A stretch of 64,000 bases of DNA from Carettochelys insculpta. Its lineage: Eukaryota > Chordata > Testudines > Carettochelyidae. The translations under genes and the position numbers were made by a program. The notes beneath the pieces are model-generated. The model was not told where the DNA came from. It saw nothing but the letters and a program-made list of their open reading frames with translations, and did not search any database. The stretch lies in contig NC_134138.1 of NCBI RefSeq assembly GCF_033958435.1, forward strand, positions 265,647,798-265,711,797. The letters run 5' to 3'. How positions within the stretch are numbered: the first letter of the stretch is position 1; every line of letters begins with the position of its first letter. Below, in pieces: positions 1 through 10,446 of the stretch.

Positions 1-242
1 AGACAGTGTTTCTACGTGTAAATTGTTGTTTCTTTTTTAAAAAAACAAAAAAACAAAAAAAAGAGAGGACAAAGAGAATATCAAAAATAAAAAAAAAAAA
101 ACAGAGAGAGAGGAGCGGAGAAGAAGAGTGGATGTGAAGGCCAGTAGGCCGCCCGCTGCCCTGCAGGCCGGTGTCTGCGATTCGGGGAAACAGGCACGGA
201 TTAGGTGCTAAGTACCCTATTAACAGTAAAAGACTCACCGCG

Positions 243-2436
243 ATGGCTTCTTCAGGCTTTAAAAAGTGTGAGTCCTGCCGTGAAGCTATGCCGGCCTCCG
301 ATGGGCGTAGTGAGTGCATCCGATGCCTGGGGGAATCACACGTTACCCAGAAGTGTTCCCACTGTGCTAAGCTCACAGCCAGGGTCAGGAAGGACAGAGA
401 AATGAGTCTTAAAATGCTCTTGTTTGATAAGGCCCTCCAGCCAGACGTGCCGGAGAGGCAATCAGAAGGGCCCTCTGGGTTCCACAAGAGGAAGGCAGCT
501 TCTCTGACCCCCTTGGTGCAAAAACGGAGGAAGCTCTCCCCAGCTCGATCCCTGCCGGCGGTTTCAGCGAGCGGGACGACCGGAGCACACATCCCCCAGC
601 CGCATACTCAGGCAAGCGGCACTGTGGCAGCGCACGTGGCAGAGGCTGAGCCTCCGATTACGAAACAGCCGGCAGGCGCAGCGCCTAGAGCGGTCAGCCA
701 GGCAAGTGCCGGAACCAGCAGCACCGCCACAGGCGGCACCGACCCCTGCAGCACGAATGGTGCAGGGCCAACAGGCACGGAGCCTGCAGGCACCGGAGGA
801 CGTTATCCGCGCAGCACCGCAGCTGAGCGGGCCGAGCGCGGTGCTGACAGCAGGGCCGAGATCCCCGGCACAGGAGGGGGCGGTGCCAGCCCCGCAGGGG
901 AGGGGAAAGGCAAAAGCAATAGCCCGGCACCGCAGCCCTTCTCCGGACAGGGCTGTGCTGCAGCTAACAACAAGCCCTCCCCCTGTGCTACACACGCCTC
1001 CCAGAAGGCCTGGGTCTCCACCGGCCTATCCAGAACCACCTCCTCCGTTCCTCCAACCAATGTCACCATGGCTTGGGCCACCTTCACCCTTTCTGGCATT
1101 GGATCCACTGGAGTACTACCACAAACCAGTTTCACCGCTATCTGTGTCATCGCGGAGTTCTCGCTCTTCCAGACATCGGGGGTACACACCATGAGAGTGG
1201 TCCAGGTCTCCGTCCCCGGACCCGTGCCCATGCTGCCATGGTCATTCTTACCATGCTGGACACAGACACCCCAGGCCTACGCCCAGGGGCAGGTCCCCCC
1301 CGGCCGTCCAATACCCCCGTGGACACTCCCGTTCAGGGATGGAAACTCAGTTATCTCAAGGGGAGTTAATTTTAGAACCCCAAGACTTCCCTTCGCAATC
1401 CTCCAGCGAGCAGGTGTACCATCGGCCGTAGGAACCTGAGAGTTTGAGGGAGGTTTACCCTAGTGGTTCCTCCTCATCCTCCCCAGATGAGGCCATGGCC
1501 CCCGGGGATGTCGCTCCCCAGGATGACCTCAAACAGTTTCAGGAGCTGTTTAAAAGGGTGGCTTTCATGCAAGGCATTCAAACGGCAGAAGTGCAGGAGA
1601 AACATCACAAACTCCTGAAGAATTTGAGACCCCCTGTCTTCATCCAAAATTGCTATCCCGCTGGACAAAGCCATTATGGAGTCAGCCACTACCACATGGC
1701 AGACTCCGGCCTCCGTTCCGCTTACGAACAAGAGAGCGGATAAGAAGTACTTCGTCCCGGCAAAGGGCATGGAGTTCCTCTTCAGTCACCCACAACCGAA
1801 CTCATTGGCGGTCGAATCGTCCCAGCAGAGGTCAAAGACTTCTCAGTACAAATGGGGGGATCGGACAAAGATGCCAAGAAGGTAGAGCTGTTTGGCAGGA
1901 AGGTACATTCCTCTTCCACCCTGCTATTGAGAGTGGCAAATTATGTGGCACACCTAGCGAACCATAACTTTGACAATTACTCCAGGCTTACTTCTCTCAT
2001 GGATTCACTTCTGGAAGATAAGAAGCCGGTGTTAAAGGCAATTGTGCAAGAGGGCTACGCAGCTTCGAGGATGGGAGTCCAGATCGCCCTGGATGTGGCA
2101 GATACGGCGGCACGCTCAACGGCCACAGCAGTGGTCATGCGTAGAGAATCCGGGCTCCAGACATCGGGCATCCCGAGGGATCTACAGGCGAAGATCGTGG
2201 ATCTTCCCTTTGACACGCAAAAGTTGTTTGCAGACTCAACCGACTTGGTCCTCCACTCCAGTAAGGACTCGAGAGCTACACTTAAAACCCTGGGTATTTA
2301 TACCCCTCCATATAGGAAGAAAAAATTTTACCTTCACCAAAGACGCTACCCGTACCAACCACAGCGTGCGCAGTATCAATGGGGCTATGACCAAGGGCGA
2401 CATCAACAGCAGCAACAGTACAGAACTCCTAGGTGA
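243..2436 (+). pseudogene. DIRS gag-like protein, broken
   Basis: The likely start is the ATG at 243 (MASSGFKKCESC), with an upstream in-frame ATG at 171. A Cys-rich motif follows (CESC, CIRC, CSHC within about 45 residues), probably metal binding. A long Ser/Pro/Ala-rich linker comes next, then a conserved helical C-terminal half (LFGRKVHSSSTLLLRVANY and on to RATLKTLGIYTPP) and a Gln/Tyr-rich tail ending at TGA 2434. The frame moves from frame 3 to frame 1 somewhere between about 560 and 700. In frame 1 there are stops at 1192 (TGA) and 1429 (TAG). It goes to frame 2 near 1640-1645 and back to frame 1 near 1853-1857 in a run of G. The same block is recognisable in the minus-strand copy at 60059-60418. 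By family knowledge it is the structural protein of the retrotransposon particle. Confidence 0.8.
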
Positions 2437-2505
2437 TGTTCTCAACAAAGCCGTACGCCCTCGGGATGGGCCCAAAGGCAACAAGTTTGACGGGCATGTC
2501 GAGGG

Positions 2506-4433
2506 TTGCACTATCACTACCATCGCACAATGCCACTCTCTCACCTCATGTTCCATCATCGCCTCAGACTGTTTCACTCCCAATGGCAAAAGATCACCGC
2601 AGACAAATGGGTGCTGGAGATCATGGCCACGGGTTACGCGATCCCCTTCCAGTTGCTCCCACCAACGAAGCCTCCTTCCAGGCCTCACCTCTGGGACGCT
2701 ACCCACGAGGCGAGGCTCAAGCAGGAAGTGGACCACCTTATGTTCATAGGGGCGGTGGAAAGAGTGCCAGAACAATTCCAGGGGAAAGGGTTTTATTCAT
2801 GCTACTTCCTCACAGAGAAGAAAACAGGAGGCTGGAGGCCCATCTTAGATCTTCGGGGCCTCAACCGCTACTTGCGTAAGCAACGTTTTCGGATGATTAC
2901 AGTTGCCTCCATACTCTCGGCAGTGGACGATGGAGATTGATTTGCAGCCCTCGACTTACAAGATGCTGATTTTCATATGACGATCCACCCGTCACACAGG
3001 CGCTTCCTCCGCTTCATGGTTGGCAAGGAACACTTCCAGTACAGGGTTCTTCCGTTCGGCCTCTCCTTGGCCCCCACAGTCTTTACCAAAACCTTGGCTG
3101 TGGTGTCAGCCTACCTGCACAGACAGGGGGTATTCATATTTCCATACCTGGACGACTGCCTATTGAAAGGGGCCTTGAAGGCAGAGGTCCTACGCGTGAT
3201 CCGCGTCACAGCGAGCATGTTTTCTTCGGTGGGCCTAGTCATCAACCTCACGAAGTCAAAGACCGACCCCACACAGGACATAGAGTTCATAGGGGCACGC
3301 ATAAACTCTATCACAGCAAGGGTGTACCTACCCGACGCCCACTTCCGTGCCATCAGTTCGCTGGTGCAAGTCATTACATACAGCCCCACGGTGCCGGTCT
3401 TAACGTGCTTACAGCTGCTGGGCCATATGGCGGCAGCAACGTTTGTGGTACAGAATGCCAGATTGCACATGCGAAGCCTGCAACATTGGCTGGCAAGCAT
3501 CTACAAACCAGCATCCCACCCTGTCCACAGGGTGGTGTCGCCCACGACAGAGGTGTGCAGATCTCTGGCGTGGTGGGTAAACCCCAAGAACTTGCTAGCA
3601 GGGGTGCCCTTTCACCAACCACAAATTTCAATTTTTCTTACTACCGACGCCTCCCACATGGGATAGAGAGCGCACATCGGCGACAAGGTGACGCAAGGGC
3701 AATGGTCCCCTGCAGAACAGTCACTGCACATAAACATACTGGAGCTCAGAGCAGTGTTCAACGCCTGCAAACATTTTCGAGACCACATATATGGCAAAGT
3801 AGTCGGGATCAATACAGAGAATACCTCTACTATGTTTTACATAAATTGACAAGGAGGAGCCCGATCCCGTGCCCTATGTGCGGAAGCAGTCCGACTGTGG
3901 AACTGGTGCATCGCCAACAACATAACGTTGAAAGCCTCGTACTTGTTGGGCGCTCACAACGTGAAAGTAGATCTGCTGAGAAGGCGCTTCGCACTCAGGC
4001 AGGAATGGCAGATCCGCTCCAATCTGCTACGACCGATCTTTCATACATGGGGGTTTCCCCAGATCGATGTGTTTGCCACCCAGCACAACAAGAAGTGTCC
4101 CCACTACTGCTCCAGGGCAGGGGTGGAGCGGGGGTCCCTGGGGGACGCATTCATGATTTCATGGAAGGGCCCCCTACTTTACGTGTCCCCCCCACAGCAC
4201 TTATCCACAAGGTCTTGCAGAAAGCCAGAAGGGAGAGAGCTCGCATGATACTAGTAGTCCCAATGTGGGATTGGCAGCCATGGTTTCCCTTGCTTCTGCG
4301 CATGTCGGACCGCCCACCGCTCCCTCTACCGGTGGCGCCGGACCTATTCACGCAGGCCCAGGGGTCCATAGTGCACCCGAACCCTCAGAGTCTGCGCCTA
4401 CAAGCATGGCTAATCCATGGCTCAGCTCTTTAG
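2506..4433 (+). pseudogene. DIRS reverse transcriptase / RNase H polyprotein, broken
   Basis: In frame 1 the RT fingers (GGWRPILDLRGLN) are followed by motif A (ALDLQDADFH, Asp at 2953), the FQYRVLPFGLS block and the active-site box PYLDDCLL, with both Asp codons intact at 3151-3156. RNase H follows: TDAS near 3646, ELRAV near 3745, then NTENTS, where the usual DNT aspartate is Glu, and GAHNVKVDLL near 3952. After it comes the conserved DIRS tail (FPQIDVFATQ). Breaks are TGA at 2938 where Trp is expected, TAG at 3664 where Trp is expected, TGA at 3847 where Arg (CGA) is expected, and a frameshift to frame 3 near 4180-4195 in a C-run. The frame ends at TAG 4431. It is a recognisable but dead polymerase, immediately upstream of the recombinase. 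Confidence 0.85.
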
Positions 4434-4504
4434 AAAATACATGCACGGAGGGAGTACAACAAGTCCTGGAACGTAGTCGAAGGACCTCCACCAGGAAGAC
4501 TTAG

Positions 4505-5461
4505 AAGCAGAAATGGACTCGATTCACAGCCTGGTGTTCCGCCAAGCAGTTAGCTCCCCTTGACGTTTCTATACCAATAATACGTGAATACTTATTGGAC
4601 CTCAAGAAGGGCGGACTTTCCTTATCCTTGCTAAAAGTCCACCTCGCCGCTATATCAGTCTTTCGGCATACAGAGGAGGGGCCCACCATATTTGCCCATC
4701 CTATCGTTACCAGGTTCTTGAAGGGGTTGGTAAACCTGTACTCCCCTCGGAAACCGCTTCCACTATCGTGGAACCTGGACTTGGTGCTCAGCATGCTCAC
4801 AGGTCCACCTTTTGAACCATTAGCCACTGTTCCCCTACGTCTCCTTACGATAAAAACAACCTTCCTCCTCGCAATTACATCAGCTCGCAGGGTCGGTGAG
4901 CTCGCAGCAGTTATGGCAATGCCGCCCTGCACAGTATTCTCAAAGGAGGCGGTAACTTTACGGCTGCACCCAGCCTTTGTTCCAAAAGTTTCTTCAGAGT
5001 TCCATCTTAACGAACCAATAGTTTTACCCTTGTTTTACCCGAAGCCTCACAGCTCCAGCAAGGAGGCACGCCTGCATCTCCTGGATGTGAGGAGGGCGTT
5101 GGCCTTCTACATAGACAGAACTAAGTCCTTCCGCAAAACGGACAGGCTTCTAGTCTCTCTTGCTCCCAGGTCAAAAGGAGAAGGTCTCTCTTCACAGAGA
5201 ATCTCAAAGCACATTTTGTCCTGTATAAAAATGTGCTACGAGCTTCGAAAGACTCCTTTTCTGGCCCTGCCCAGGGCTCACTCCACCAGGGCTGTGGCGT
5301 CGTCAACAGCCTTCTTTAAGGGCATCGCGTTGAAGGACATCTGTAGAGCGGCGACCTGGTCATCCTATGACACCTTCGCCAAGCATTATGCCCTACATCG
5401 GGTATTCCAAGAGGATACCCGCCTCTCGACAGCAGTCCTTTCGGGGGCAAGCTGCGCATAA
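4505..5461 (+). CDS. DIRS tyrosine recombinase (open frame)
   Basis: This frame-2 open stretch is about 319 codons. The N-terminal SAM-like core-binding half appears to begin upstream of an in-frame TAG at 4502, which probably replaces a Tyr codon. A TTG at 4595 gives a 288-codon reading; no ATG is well placed, so translation may have depended on the upstream pol. Catalytic residues, numbered from 4595, are Arg in ITSARRVGEL (R98/R99), the HSTR box (His229, Arg232), Trp255 in AATWSS at the usual second His/Trp place, and the nucleophile Tyr265 in AKHYAL (codon 5387-5389). The frame is uninterrupted to TAA 5459. By family knowledge this enzyme inserts the circular DNA intermediate without duplicating the target. 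It is the only well-preserved enzyme in the window, although the full element is defective. Confidence 0.8.
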   Translation, partial: KQKWTRFTAWCSAKQLAPLDVSIPIIREYLLDLKKGGLSLSLLKVHLAAISVFRHTEEGPTIFAHPIVTRFLKGLVNLYSPRKPLPLSWNLDLVLSMLTGPPFEPLATVPLRLLTIKTTFLLAITSARRVGELAAVMAMPPCTVFSKEAVTLRLHPAFVPKVSSEFHLNEPIVLPLFYPKPHSSSKEARLHLLDVRRALAFYIDRTKSFRKTDRLLVSLAPRSKGEGLSSQRISKHILSCIKMCYELRKTPFLALPRAHSTRAVASSTAFFKGIALKDICRAATWSSYDTFAKHYALHRVFQEDTRLSTAVLSGASCA

Positions 5462-5510
5462 ACCGATTACCCACCTCCTTTCTTGGGTTTCTGCTGTGTA
5501 GTCACCTATT

Positions 5511-5602
5511 GTGGAGCACCCACGGGGACACTCGATGAAGAAAGAGAAGTTACTCACCGTAGTAACGATGGTTCTTCGAGATGTGTCCCCGTGGGTGCTC
5601 CA
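5511..5602. repeat. DIRS internal complementary region (short hairpin)
   Basis: GTGGAGCACCCACGGGGACA at 5511 is repeated inverted as GTGTCCCCGTGGGTGCTCCA ending at 5601, around a 50-base spacer. It lies about 50 bases after the recombinase stop. In DIRS elements an internal complementary region matching the terminal repeat ends is used to rebuild the ends of the circular intermediate. Confidence 0.75.
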
Positions 5603-5872
5603 CCACCCGCCCATCCTCCCCGCTTCGGATCTCTGTCTGGTGTCTTTCAGGAGCATCCGAGGCGGTTGGTCAAGGAACTGGCGGGGACCGGATCGTGTAC
5701 GTGGCCGGGGGCGTGCAGGGGAGCAGCGCGTGCCGGCGCATGTGCGATCCGGGAGAAACTGCTGGAAGATTTCCGATCTGCGGCGCCGGGCGAGCCCGAC
5801 ATCTTTTGTGGAGCACCCACGGGGACACATCTCGAAGAACCATCGTTACTACGGTGAGTAAGTTCTCTTTCT
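5539..5872. repeat. DIRS right-end inverted repeat pair (about 64 bases each)
   Basis: 5539-5603 and 5808-5872 are inverted copies differing at about one position. They contain GTTCTTCGAGATGTGTCCCC and, in the right copy, ACTACGGTGAGTAAG. The 205 bases between them are GC-rich. Together with 5511-5532 this gives three copies of the terminal motif. The right copy marks the 3' boundary of the element near 5873. Confidence 0.85.
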
Positions 5873-5873
5873 G

Positions 5874-6254
5874 TCTGATGAGTGAGAGTTGTTCCTGACT
5901 GTGGTTGGGGGGAAGGGCCTGGGGACCCCCACATTCCATGACACCTTTATTCTGTAAGCCAAAAGTTTAGAGGAGCAAGACAACTCTCTGTGTTGTATTT
6001 GAGGAAGATAAATCTATTTGTTCCGCTGCTCACAGGACAGAGATGTGAAGCTTTTGGATCTGTCTCAAGATTGTTGTTTGTTGCTGATGTTTTGCTAAGC
6101 CTTAGGATATGGGGTCATATTGGAAGTAACAGGAGTTTGGGATATATTATTTTCAGCAATCCTTAACAAATTTGAGTTAAATGAGACATTCTTTTCGTGA
6201 CGTCTGTTTAAGTAAAATTTGTTTACAAGGTTTGGTATTTTGGGTGGAGAAGGG
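5874..6254. other. Intronic sequence, nothing recognised
   Basis: AT-rich sequence between the DIRS end and the SINE. I see no ORF, RNA gene or repeat boundary in it. Confidence 0.5.
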
Positions 6255-6440
6255 AATGAGGGCTCAGTGGTTAAAGCAATGGCCTACTTAACCCAGGGTT
6301 GTGGGCTCTATCACTGGTGGCCATTTAGGGATCTGGGGCAAATAAATTTAAAAAAAATTTTTTTGGGGTGATGATAGGCCCTCCTGTGAGTGCGGGGGAC
6401 TGGACTCAATGACTTCTCAGGGTCCCTTCCATTTCTGTGA
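6255..6440 (+). mobile_element. tRNA-derived SINE with CR1-type tail (turtle Cry-like)
   Basis: The head GGGCTCAGTGGTTAAAGC resembles a tRNA A box and GGGTTGTGGGCTCTATC a degraded B box. An A/T-rich linker is followed by the 3' tail GGGACTGGACTCAATGACTT and TCCCTTCCATTTCTGTGA, which matches the 3' end of the CR1 LINEs in this window (15896-15945). A tRNA-Lys-like head with a CR1-like tail is the structure described for the SINE family of hidden-necked turtles, which supports the organism assignment. It would be mobilised by the CR1 reverse transcriptase recognising the shared tail. Confidence 0.8.
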
Positions 6441-6835
6441 GGTAAGAGGGAACTCCAGGTTCTCAGAGTTGGTCTCATCCAGTCACAGAATGCTATGTGA
6501 CCAGATATCAGGTGAGCATAGAGCAGAAAACCACCCTAGTTCACTGGGTATTCAAAATGTTTTGTTGTTTAATGCTGAAGTGTTTGAGTCATTTTGGTCT
6601 GGAAAGGTCATTGGACCCCAAGGCCCTCCTTGATTTTGTTGTAGGACTGAGTTTAACTTCTTGGAAGTGTGTGAGACCAAAGGTATATTTTTTAGCAAAG
6701 CTCACCTGTATGCTGGCCTTCACTGAAGGCACATAGTCTTTTCAAACAGGATCAATTTAAAAAACATTGATTTTTTTTTTTAAATTTAATCAATTTACTT
6801 GTTAATTCTTGATTTCCAATTTTATATACTTAAAG
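6441..6835. other. Intronic sequence, nothing recognised
   Basis: AT-rich with short T and A runs near 6770-6785; no supported feature. Confidence 0.5.
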
Positions 6836-7247
6836 GCTGTGTCTACACTTACCAAAAAGTTCAAAACGGCCATGCTAATGGCCAGATCGAAGAATACTAA
6901 TGAGATGCTGAAATGCATATTCAGCGCCTCATTAGCATGCCGCTGGCCCCGGCAATTTGAAATTGCTGTGTTTCACTCCTCCGCAGCTTGGCTACACAGG
7001 GGCCCTTTTCAAAAGGACCCCACCAACATCGAAATCCCCTTATTCCTATGAGTTCAAAAAGGTCCTTTCAAAAAGGATCCCAGTGTAGACGAGCCATGCG
7101 GGAGCAAAACACGGCAATTTCGAAGTGCGGTGGCTGGTGGCATGCTAATGAGGTGCTGAATATGCAATTCGGCACCTCATTAGTATTCTTTGATCTGGCA
7201 TTAGCATGGCCGTTTTGAAGTTTTTGTTAAGTGTAGGCATAGCCAAA
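6836..7247. mobile_element. Fully palindromic MITE, about 410 bases
   Basis: The left end GGCTGTGTCTACACTTA is matched inverted by TAAGTGTAGGCATAGCC. The two halves stay complementary almost throughout: GGCCATGCTAATGGC, CTCATTAGCATGCC and the CCGCTGGCC / GGTGGCTGGTGG blocks recur inverted, with the centre near 7046. Half-copies of the same family occur at 42206-42430 and 46978-47215. There is no coding capacity. The superfamily cannot be fixed because the target duplication is unclear. Confidence 0.75.
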
Positions 7248-7972
7248 TTGCAAAATCAGATGTTTTTAATTTTCTACATTTCCTAATTACTAGCAGAATT
7301 TCAGATTTTTGCATGACTTTTTTCTAAGTATTATGCTTCAGATGCCTCATCTGTGCTGAAAAAGACAATAGCTGTGGCTCATTAACATCTTCACTATGCA
7401 AATAACATGAGCTCTTACTCAAAATTGATAGGGATATAGTTCTTGATATGTTTACAAACAACCCTACCTCCCAACATATTGAACTTTACAAGTCAAGATA
7501 GCTGAAATGCTTTGACTGGGTCCTATTCCTCCATCAGGGTTTGTACCCTTAAGATATAAAGTAAATATAGTAGGTTCCCTTTAAAGCACTCAGTGTAGTC
7601 TCCTGAAATGTTGTTTGAAAAATTACTAGAGATTTAGGGCATTATTCAGATGCAGTTAGAATGGTTCTTTTCCCAGCTAGAGTGGATTGAAAACTGCATA
7701 AAGAAAATAACTGTATTTAGCTGGGGGAGAGGGCTAATGCAGGACTGCAGAGATCCAGTTAATTTTTATTTAATATCTTAATGAGCCAGAAGAGGAACAC
7801 AGTAAGCTGTTTTGATGGACAGTACTAAATTAAACTGGTATGCCAGCAAATGGAGGTAAGACATACAAAGGAATCTAGACAGATAAGAAACATTTACAGA
7901 AAATAACTGTGAGAGATTTAATTTGGAAAAATTTACGCCTCCTGGAGCTGAAATCTTAATAGCTTCATAATG
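7248..7972. other. Intronic sequence, nothing recognised
   Basis: AT-rich unique-looking sequence. No exon, repeat boundary or RNA gene is supported. Confidence 0.5.
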
Positions 7973-8137
7973 AAACAAAAAGCAGTCGTGTAGCACTTTT
8001 AGGACTAGCAGAATAATTTATTAGGTGATGAGCTTTCGTGGGACACACCCACTTCTTCAGATCTGGAAATTCTGTCCCACAAAAGCTCATCACCTAATTT
8101 TGTTTTGTGAAGATACAGACTAACAAGGCTACATCTC
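7973..8137 (-). mobile_element. Penelope-end foldback element, partly deleted
   Basis: The left arm ACAAAAAGCAGTCGTGTAGC ... TTATTAGGTGATGAGCTTTC ... ACTTCTTCAG is followed by a shortened inverted arm (CTGTCCCACAAAAGCTCATC ... TTTTGTTTTG). The head follows in reverse (GATACAGACTAACAAGGCTA) at the right end, so the unit points to the minus strand. On the minus strand, 8034-8060 reads CTGAAGA, stem GTGGG/CCCAC, GAAA. The opposite arm has lost this core. No target duplication was found. Confidence 0.65.
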
Positions 8138-9750
8138 CGCGATTCTTCTTCCGTAGTGAAAGTGAGAAAAGTGAGTTATTGTATTTGGGGGTACTAAAGC
8201 GTGATAGTGGACAGCAAATTCATAGATGCTATTGACAGATTCTTGATGACTTTTCATTCCCTATCTGTAAAGTAATACTGTCTTACCTCAAAAGGGTGCT
8301 GTGAAGATACATGCATTAGCTTTTGGGGTGCAGTCAGGTGCTGTATTGGTAAGCGCAGTAGAAGATCCCGTGATGAAATAAATGATTTTTCTATTCAGTG
8401 CAAATATTGCCATGTTTTCCATCATTAAATAAAATATTTTTTCTAATGCAGTTGAAGTTTTCAAAATATGTTGCAGATGGAACTCAGCAGTGAAAATTCT
8501 CCAATTCAGGAGTAACATCTTTCAGCTTTTATACTTAAAAATATTTAACCTTCTATATTTTTGAGAGTAGCTGAGGGAGTGAAAATTATTGTGACTTCTA
8601 GTCAGACAACTTTGTCTCCTCCTTCCACTGTAATTTGGTTTAAAAGTTCTTACGTTAAAGCAAAGGATTACATAAAATACTGCCATCTATTGAGTGTCTT
8701 TCTATTTTACAATCGATGGAAGCATCTAAGAATGATTATTATCCTTAATGAAAAAAATCACTGTTGAAATGGCCCTGATGAAACCTCAGCTGCTAAACAG
8801 AGACAGACCTGGAGACTAGACTAGCTGCATTTACCAGCTGTGTGTAGGCACTACATTGGACATAAAGGGATTTCACGTTTTATTATGTGGGAGGGATGAT
8901 GTCAGTTTGGTTGATTATGCCCCTTTCAAGCTGCTGTGATAATTACCTGCTTGTTACCAGAAGTGTCGAACCCATTTTCAGTTTTTGTTTGCTTTTGCTG
9001 TCATGCCCTAATTGCTACATAATTTTGTCCCTGCCAATTACTACCTTGCTTCTGGATTTTGCAAGGAAGAGTTTGCAAGAATTGATGAAGTCTCAGTTTT
9101 ATTCTTCATAGTTACAACAGACTATTCTTTTACCTAGCTCTTGGAATACTGTGTTACTAGGTGTTCAGTTCTGCAGGGTGGCAAGTATTCACAAATCCCA
9201 TGTAGGCCACTGGGAAGTGGAAGCCTTTTAGGCCCTTGGTGATAAGACTGTAATTATATTAGAAGGCAAAGATGTGGAACTCAGGAATATTCATTATTTA
9301 AAAAGTGCATGAAATATATTTACCATTCTGTAGGGGTTAGAACCTCTCTGTTAACCCCCTTACTCCCAGTTAATTGAGTTAAAGTTCTTTATATATAGGT
9401 ATCTGGTCCCATTAACATGCATTTTGTAGTTTTCTGTATATTTGGCGCTAGATTTTAATATGTGATGTTCCAGCTATGTATCATTCCCTTGTCCCACTGT
9501 TTATGTCCCCTGTACAGAGAGCGGGGACTGAAGGCGGCATAGAAGTGCTATGCCAGCTCATTACCAGCATGGTATTTGCTTGAAGGGTTTCTGGTTACTT
9601 TACATCATCTAATAGGCACACACAGCATTTGGAGCACAAGTGCTACACAGGAACCTGGATAACTTAAAAAAATAGCAGAAATAGAAGTATAAATACCCAA
9701 GCAACTATCAGTTTAGAAACTTAAAAGTTTATGTTCAGGTTAAATCAGCC
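8138..9750. other. Intronic sequence, nothing recognised
   Basis: 1.6 kb of AT-rich sequence with no supported gene. Short ORFs of 68-76 codons at 8288-9111 show no family signature. Confidence 0.5.
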
Positions 9751-9752
9751 TA

Positions 9753-10446
9753 CATTCATCCCTTGTTAAATGCGTACTTTACTCATGAGTAATCGCTAAA
9801 ACAAGGGACACGCATATGTATCTTTGTTCACTACACAAGTGAACTCCCCCTGCTAATATGAGCCTTACCCTACTCCCACGCTGCTCCAACCCACTGCAGC
9901 CTGACCCTGTAGGCTGCTGGCTCCGTAGCCCCAACCCGCTGCAGTTTGACCCCCTAGCCCACTGGCTTCATGGCCCCAACCTGTTGCTGCCCACCCCCCC
10001 GTCTACCCTGCAGACCCAACCCGCTGCAGCGTGCCCCCCCCAGCTCTGCAACCCCAGCCTGCTGCAGCTTGACCCCCTCCCCCACCAGCCCTGTAGACCC
10101 AACCCACTGCAGCCTGACTCATCTGCCAGCTCCATGGCCCCAACCCCTTGCCCACCCCATGGACCCAACCTGCCACCAGGTTTTAACCCTCCCTCCTGCT
10201 CATGGCCCCAAGCTGCCTCTAGCCTTTAAACCTCTCCAACCTCCCCTCCCCTCTCCCCAAACCAAAGGTTCACTTACTTTTTAAAAGCAGTACCACATGC
10301 TGACACTCCTTCGCTGAGTTAGGAGCACTTGGAACCGATCAGAGACTTCTACGTATATTTTAATGGGAATTTAATGTCACTCTTAAGAGTTTGTCTGTGA
10401 GCAGAAAGTTGGGAACCAGTTGTGTTCATATTGCAAGGGATGAGTG
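9753..10446. mobile_element. TA-flanked DNA transposon (Tigger-like, non-autonomous) with C-rich tandem core
   Basis: TA at 9751 is followed by CATTCATCCCTTG, and the right end CAAGGGATGAGTG is followed by TA at 10447: a 13-base terminal inverted repeat with a TA duplication. The core at 9860-10250 is an irregular tandem array of C-rich units around CCAACCCGCTGCAG...GACCCC; its long ORFs on both strands are by-products. A related G-rich array in opposite orientation is at 15960-17180. The TA target and short repeats fit the Tc1/mariner-pogo superfamily. Confidence 0.6.

Larger units (their letters stand above)
1..5873 (+). mobile_element. DIRS-type tyrosine-recombinase retrotransposon, copy 1
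   Basis: The order is gag-like ORF with Cys-rich head, reverse transcriptase, RNase H, DIRS C-terminal domain, tyrosine recombinase, then a complex inverted-repeat end. This is the layout of DIRS1 elements, which replicate through a circular intermediate and integrate with a tyrosine recombinase in place of a DDE integrase. There is no LTR and no aspartic protease. The left inverted terminal repeat is not seen, so the element probably continues to the left of base 1. The first 130 bases are an A-rich leader. gag and pol carry stops and frameshifts, so this copy is dead, but divergence looks modest. It lies in intron 1 of the host gene in the sense orientation. Confidence 0.9.

Noticed and set aside
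171..1439. A 422-codon open frame at the left edge taken as one protein
   Set aside because: Only its first part is the DIRS gag head. The conserved gag sequence moves to frame 1 within it, so the second half is an out-of-frame reading.
6255..6340. A functional tRNA gene
   Set aside because: Boxes are degraded, no cloverleaf is apparent and the CR1-like tail marks it as a SINE.
7973..8137. Palindromes as assembly or chimera artefacts
   Set aside because: The arms have diverged from one another, occur at several sites with different flanks, and some have exact target duplications.
9858..10284. Overlapping Pro/Leu-rich ORFs of 104-123 codons on both strands
   Set aside because: They read through a C-rich tandem array inside a transposon; no domain, and both strands are open because of composition.
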